In this document: positions 4,273 to 6,007 of the stretch, piece by piece | Numbering within the stretch: the first letter of the stretch is position 1 | Layout: each line of letters begins with the position of its first letter | NCBI GenBank assembly: GCA_910583965.1 | Contig: CAJUAE010000152.1 | Span: 1-6,007 of the forward strand | Reading direction: 5' to 3' | Origin: an uncultured Lachnospiraceae bacterium | Lineage (GTDB): Bacteria; Bacillota; Clostridia; Lachnospirales; Lachnospiraceae | DNA: 6,007 nucleotides | Notes under the pieces: model-generated | The model's input: only the letters and a program-made list of their open reading frames with translations | What the model was told of the DNA's origin: nothing | Database searches by the model: none | Position numbers and translations under genes: made by a program

Positions 4273-4599
4273 ATGAAAGTTTCAAAAACAATCCCAGAGA
4301 AAAAAGAAACAGGCAGAGACGCTGCTATCGCAGAGTTATTTTGCGAGTATGTTAAAAGTATGGAAGATAAGCCAAGGCATACGACTGCTGCCGAAACAGA
4401 AGCTGATATGTATGACCAGTTTTGTGTGGGTGCATTCCCCGACAATGTTAAGCTACAGAGTGAGCTGTATGACAAGATGATGAATGTTGCCGTTGAGTTT
4501 GAGGAGAGCGGTTTTATTGCAGGATTTAAAACTGCAATGAAACTCCTTGACAATGTGGCTCTTTTGAGAGGCAGGGAGGCGACGGTATGGCAGGCATAA
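4273..4599 (+). CDS. small phage-type protein of unknown function (108 aa)
   Basis: A 108-residue, mostly helical soluble protein, not recognised with certainty. Residues 80-88 (GFIAGFKTA) follow the pattern G[FY]xxG[FY][KR]xA, also found in the protein at 5014-5253 and familiar from short phage proteins of Firmicutes. AAAGGAG (4257-4263) lies 9 nt before the ATG. It begins 22 nt after the antirepressor stop and overlaps the next gene by 13 nt, so it is probably in the RHH3 transcript. The last residues (GREATVWQA) are read from the next gene's ribosome binding site and start, which suggests the C-terminus is not under tight constraint. Confidence 0.75.
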   Translation: MKVSKTIPEKKETGRDAAIAELFCEYVKSMEDKPRHTTAAETEADMYDQFCVGAFPDNVKLQSELYDKMMNVAVEFEESGFIAGFKTAMKLLDNVALLRGREATVWQA

Positions 4600-4877
4600 T
4601 TATTAATGGGAAAAAGTATGTTTTATCCAATCAGGATTTGTTGTGTGAGGCAGTGGTTAGTAAAAAAGGAGCGCTTTTTGACTTCAATACGCAGACAAAG
4701 CGGTTATACTATCCGAAAGGCAAAACGTTTATTTTACAGACAACATATGATTTAGCAGGAGATGATGAATATAAAGTTTTAAGCCAGAAAGAGGCACATG
4801 CATTTATGAATAAATATCCATCTGGAATACATGAAACAGTATATAAGCGTTATTTTGGAGAACCAGAAGAAATGTAA
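4587..4877 (+). CDS. small hypothetical protein (96 aa)
   Basis: A 96-residue protein beginning MAGIIINGKKYVLSNQDLLCEA. The likely fold is a beta-rich N-terminal half (residues 3-55, with FDFNTQTKRLYY and KTFILQTTYDL) and a helical C-terminal end with SQKEAHAFMNKYPSG. No known motif is recognised and there are no membrane segments. It overlaps the previous gene by 13 nt in another frame; GGGAGG (4574-4579) lies 7 nt before its ATG. The overlap implies translational coupling. Function unknown; position suggests a prophage accessory role. Confidence 0.72.
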   Translation: MAGIIINGKKYVLSNQDLLCEAVVSKKGALFDFNTQTKRLYYPKGKTFILQTTYDLAGDDEYKVLSQKEAHAFMNKYPSGIHETVYKRYFGEPEEM

Positions 4878-4895
4878 AAAATCAAGATACTTCCT

Positions 4896-4991
4896 TGCTA
4901 TGGCATTACCAAGAAAGGTTGTGAGTTTATAGCTCACAACCTGACAAGGTAGAAAGGTACAGAGTTGACGCTTGAGGGCTTGGGGAAGTAA
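4896..4991 (+). pseudogene. remnant of a Rha-type antirepressor with internal deletion
   Basis: Read in frame from 4896, the translation is CYGITKKGCEFIAHNL, then T-R, a TAG stop (4953-4955), KGTE, and directly LTLEGLGK and TAA. The first part matches residues 61-83 of the Rha protein at 2846. The last part matches the C-terminal LTLESLGK of the antirepressor at 3645. Everything between (about half of a normal gene) and the whole N-terminus are missing. DNA similarity is also clear, for example AAGAAAGG.TGTGAGTTTAT. It has no start or ribosome binding site. This is the decayed third antirepressor of the window. Confidence 0.82.
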
Positions 4992-5013
4992 AAAGATAAA
5001 GGAGAATCTTATT

Positions 5014-5253
5014 ATGGACAAGATAAGAAAGTATGTACAAAAGTTTTTTAAAACCACAAAGAGGAACATCAGGTACATGATAAGTGCTGGCGAGTGCGAG
5101 GAGATTGTAAGCACGATTCAGAACAGCGACGGCTGGGACGCTATTTCAGCGGCGTGCAAGACGTTTGATTATGGTTATGCAAAGGGCTACCGTGCAGCAT
5201 TGGCAGAGATGAAGAAAGAGGGTATGACAGATGCAGGAGAAAATGCGCTGTGA
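5014..5253 (+). CDS. small phage-type protein downstream of the antirepressor remnant (79 aa)
   Basis: A 79-residue protein with a basic N-terminus (MDKIRKYVQKFFKTTKRNIR) and a helical core (ECEEIVSTIQNSDGWDAISAACKTF). GYAKGYRAA at residues 54-62 follows the same G[FY]xxG[FY][KR]xA pattern as the 108-residue protein at 4273. I associate such short proteins with phage early regions near antirepressors, but cannot assign a function. AAAGGAG (4998-5004) is 9 nt before ATG 5014. An open frame from 4972 overlaps the remnant in a different frame and is not the start. The 22-nt gap from the remnant's TAA equals the gap between the intact antirepressor and its downstream gene, so the arrangement was probably the same before decay. 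Confidence 0.78.
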   Translation: MDKIRKYVQKFFKTTKRNIRYMISAGECEEIVSTIQNSDGWDAISAACKTFDYGYAKGYRAALAEMKKEGMTDAGENAL

Positions 5254-5275
5254 TTAGCATTCCTTTTTGTAAAAA

Positions 5276-5298
5276 TCGTGTTGCATTTCGTGTTGCAT
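5276..5298 (+). repeat. tandem 11-bp direct repeat, possible integrase arm sites
   Basis: TCGTGTTGCAT occurs at 5276-5286 and 5288-5298, a 12-bp period with no mismatch. It lies about 135 bp inside the presumed element from the tRNA fragment. Closely spaced short direct repeats beside the core att site are typical of arm-type binding sites of tyrosine integrases. No integrase gene is in the window, so the role is inference. Confidence 0.6.
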
Positions 5299-5432
5299 AA
5301 TGTTGTAATTTAATAAAATTATAGTTTTGTTGTAGAATATATATTACAATAAAATGAAATAAAAAACCTTTTAAATTCAATAGTTTCAAGTACATTGTCT
5401 GCAAATATGTATTTTAGAACAAAAAGCAGTTA

Positions 5433-5457
5433 GCAGGTTCAAGTCCTGTTATACGCA
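5433..5457 (+). other. tRNA 3' end fragment, probable attachment junction
   Basis: GCAGG (5433-5437), a 7-nt loop TTCAAGT (5438-5444) and CCTGT (5445-5449) make a T stem-loop with one G-U. Seven bases TATACGC (5450-5456) fit the acceptor 3' strand and A5457 the discriminator base. A matching 5' acceptor strand GCGTATA, D arm and anticodon arm are absent upstream, so this is not a whole tRNA. Amino-acid identity cannot be given without the anticodon. Followed by a terminator, it looks like the original chromosomal tRNA end left by an element that integrated from the left. Confidence 0.72.
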
Positions 5458-5463
5458 TAAGAT

Positions 5464-5508
5464 AAGGGTTTTGAGACATTTTAAATGTTTCAAGACCCTT
5501 ATTTTTTT
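5464..5508 (+). terminator. strong terminator after the tRNA fragment
   Basis: A long stem, 5464-5479 with 5485-5500 plus AT closure, has two G-U pairs and a short TA-rich loop. Seven T follow at 5502-5508. It lies 6 bases after the tRNA fragment, as expected for a native tRNA terminator. Confidence 0.88.
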
Positions 5509-5543
5509 ACTTTATAGGAAGTTCCGTGTTTTTAAGGTATTAA

Positions 5544-5738
5544 AAAACATGTTTACATAAGAATAAGGAACCGAAAGCAAAGGGTTATCAGACAATCTTC
5601 GGCAAAGTACCAACAAAATGCTTTGAAGAAAAATTCTACGACAAACCATAAAATAGTCAAGACTACCTCGCAAGATACTCAAAAGAAGTGATAGAAATAA
5701 TTTGCACTTATTTTATGAAAAAAACAAAAAATATATAG
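5544..5738 (+). pseudogene. decayed coding remnant, family not recognised
   Basis: The frame beginning AAA 5544 reads KNKEPKAKGYQTIFGKVP, then TKCFEEKFYDKP, a TAA (5649-5651), and NSQDYLARYSKEVIEIICTYF up to TAG 5736-5738. The amino-acid composition and even hydrophobic pattern on both sides of the stop look like real protein, unlike the surrounding AT-rich DNA. There is no start codon with a ribosome binding site, and a stop (5541-5543) lies just upstream. Probably the C-terminal piece of a dead gene. No family is recognised. Confidence 0.45.
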
Positions 5739-5844
5739 AAAAATTTTTATATGTACAGTATGTGTCCAATCCTATATTGTATACTTAAAAATAAAATAGA
5801 TGGATAAATAATATTTAGGTAGGTATGCTTTCAAAGGGATTAAT

Positions 5845-5872
5845 TTGCCAAGTATTCAACTACAGTTAAATT
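5845..5872 (+). promoter_or_regulatory. candidate promoter for the last gene
   Basis: TTGCCA (5845-5850), a 16-nt spacer and TAAATT (5867-5872). Transcription would begin near 5878-5880, just where the structured leader starts. The -10 match is imperfect. Confidence 0.4.
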
Positions 5873-5877
5873 AAAAA

Positions 5878-5961
5878 GTACAAAGGAGATAGTGTGAAAT
5901 TAAAATTTCACCCATCCTGATTTGTACACCTGCTAAAGCGGGCAGATGGGGGATAGGTATA
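5878..5961 (+). promoter_or_regulatory. structured leader that may mask the ribosome binding site
   Basis: GTACAAA (5878-5884) pairs with TTTGTAC (5921-5927). Inside it, GTGAAAT/ATTTCAC (5894-5900, 5905-5911) has a TAAA loop. Next, CCTGC/GCGGG (5929-5933, 5938-5942) again has a TAAA loop. CCCATC (5911-5916) can pair with GATGGG (5945-5950), which overlaps the SD GGGGGAT (5948-5954). This last helix crosses the first, so the RNA either forms a pseudoknot or switches. It does not match any riboswitch class I can recall. Confidence 0.5.
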
Positions 5962-6007
5962 ATGAACGATTTAGAAAATGATATCGTCGAACGACTTACA
6001 TATACAC
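5962..6007 (+). CDS. start of a gene running off the window
   Basis: ATG 5962 follows GGGGGAT (5948-5954) by 7 nt and opens MNDLENDIVERLTYT without a stop to the window end. Fifteen residues are too few to assign a family. The good ribosome binding site, the charged start and the elaborate leader support a real gene. It lies on the chromosomal side of the presumed junction. Confidence 0.55.
   Translation, partial: MNDLENDIVERLTYT

Larger units (their letters stand above)
5254..5961. other. gene-poor stretch spanning the presumed element-chromosome junction
   Basis: No intact gene is seen. In order it holds the tandem 11-bp repeat (5276-5298), an AT-rich segment with the palindrome AATATATATT, the tRNA 3' fragment (5433-5457), a strong terminator (5464-5508), a decayed coding remnant (5544-5738), more AT-rich DNA, and a promoter plus structured leader (5845-5961). 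The minus-strand open frame at 5404-5141 crosses repeats and a real gene and is not credible. Confidence 0.6.

Noticed and set aside
5141..5404. Minus-strand 87-codon frame
   Set aside because: It runs through the AT-rich junction region and tandem repeats and is antisense to the 79-residue gene. No protein features.
5380..5457. A complete tRNA gene
   Set aside because: Only the T arm and acceptor 3' strand are present. No complementary 5' acceptor strand, D arm or anticodon arm is found upstream.
5891..5905. GTGTG at 5892-5896 as a group II intron 5' boundary
   Set aside because: The following sequence does not resemble intron domain I, and no reverse transcriptase or domain V is visible in the remaining 100 bases.

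Overview
The window looks like the accessory genome of a low-GC Firmicute, probably a gut Clostridia/Lachnospiraceae-type bacterium. The evidence is AT-rich intergenic DNA, strong AGGAGG-type ribosome binding sites, one TTG start, classic TTGACA/TATAAT promoters and stem-plus-T-tract terminators. The genes are small, phage- or ICE-like and all on the plus strand. No housekeeping gene is visible. The host assignment is inference.

Left part (1-2100): a 540-base gene-free, AT-rich stretch with a possible promoter and dyads leads into a small conserved accessory gene (546-956) closed by a strong terminator. Next comes an AT-rich gene for a two-pass membrane protein with a long acidic linker (1212-2030), closed by two tandem terminators.

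Central part (2100-4877), the most interesting: three repeats of one regulatory module. Each begins with a strong promoter carrying two half-sites 23-24 bp apart around the -10 box, a different half-site sequence in each copy. Each then encodes a 56-60 residue ribbon-helix-helix (RHH) protein. At each RHH stop codon a double-hairpin RNA begins. In copies 2 and 3 an antirepressor gene follows: a Rha-type protein (2846-3298) and a P22 antirepressor N-domain protein (3645-4250). In both, the 3' arm of the second hairpin can pair either with its own 5' arm or with the antirepressor Shine-Dalgarno region, and the pairs covary between copies. The layout resembles the immI regions of phages P22 (Arc/Mnt RHH proteins with Ant) and P1/P7 (C4 RNA upstream of ant). 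Control at both transcription and translation is inferred. Copy 1 has no antirepressor. Two small unknown genes (4273-4599, 4587-4877) follow copy 3 in the same direction.

Right part (4878-6007): a broken, internally deleted Rha-type antirepressor remnant (4896-4991) precedes a small phage-like gene (5014-5253). Then come a tandem 11-bp repeat that could be integrase arm sites and the 3' end of a tRNA gene (T arm plus acceptor strand) with a terminator. I read this as the right attachment junction of an integrated element, with chromosome to its right. The flank holds a decayed coding remnant and a structured leader that could hide the ribosome binding site of a gene running off the window (from 5962).
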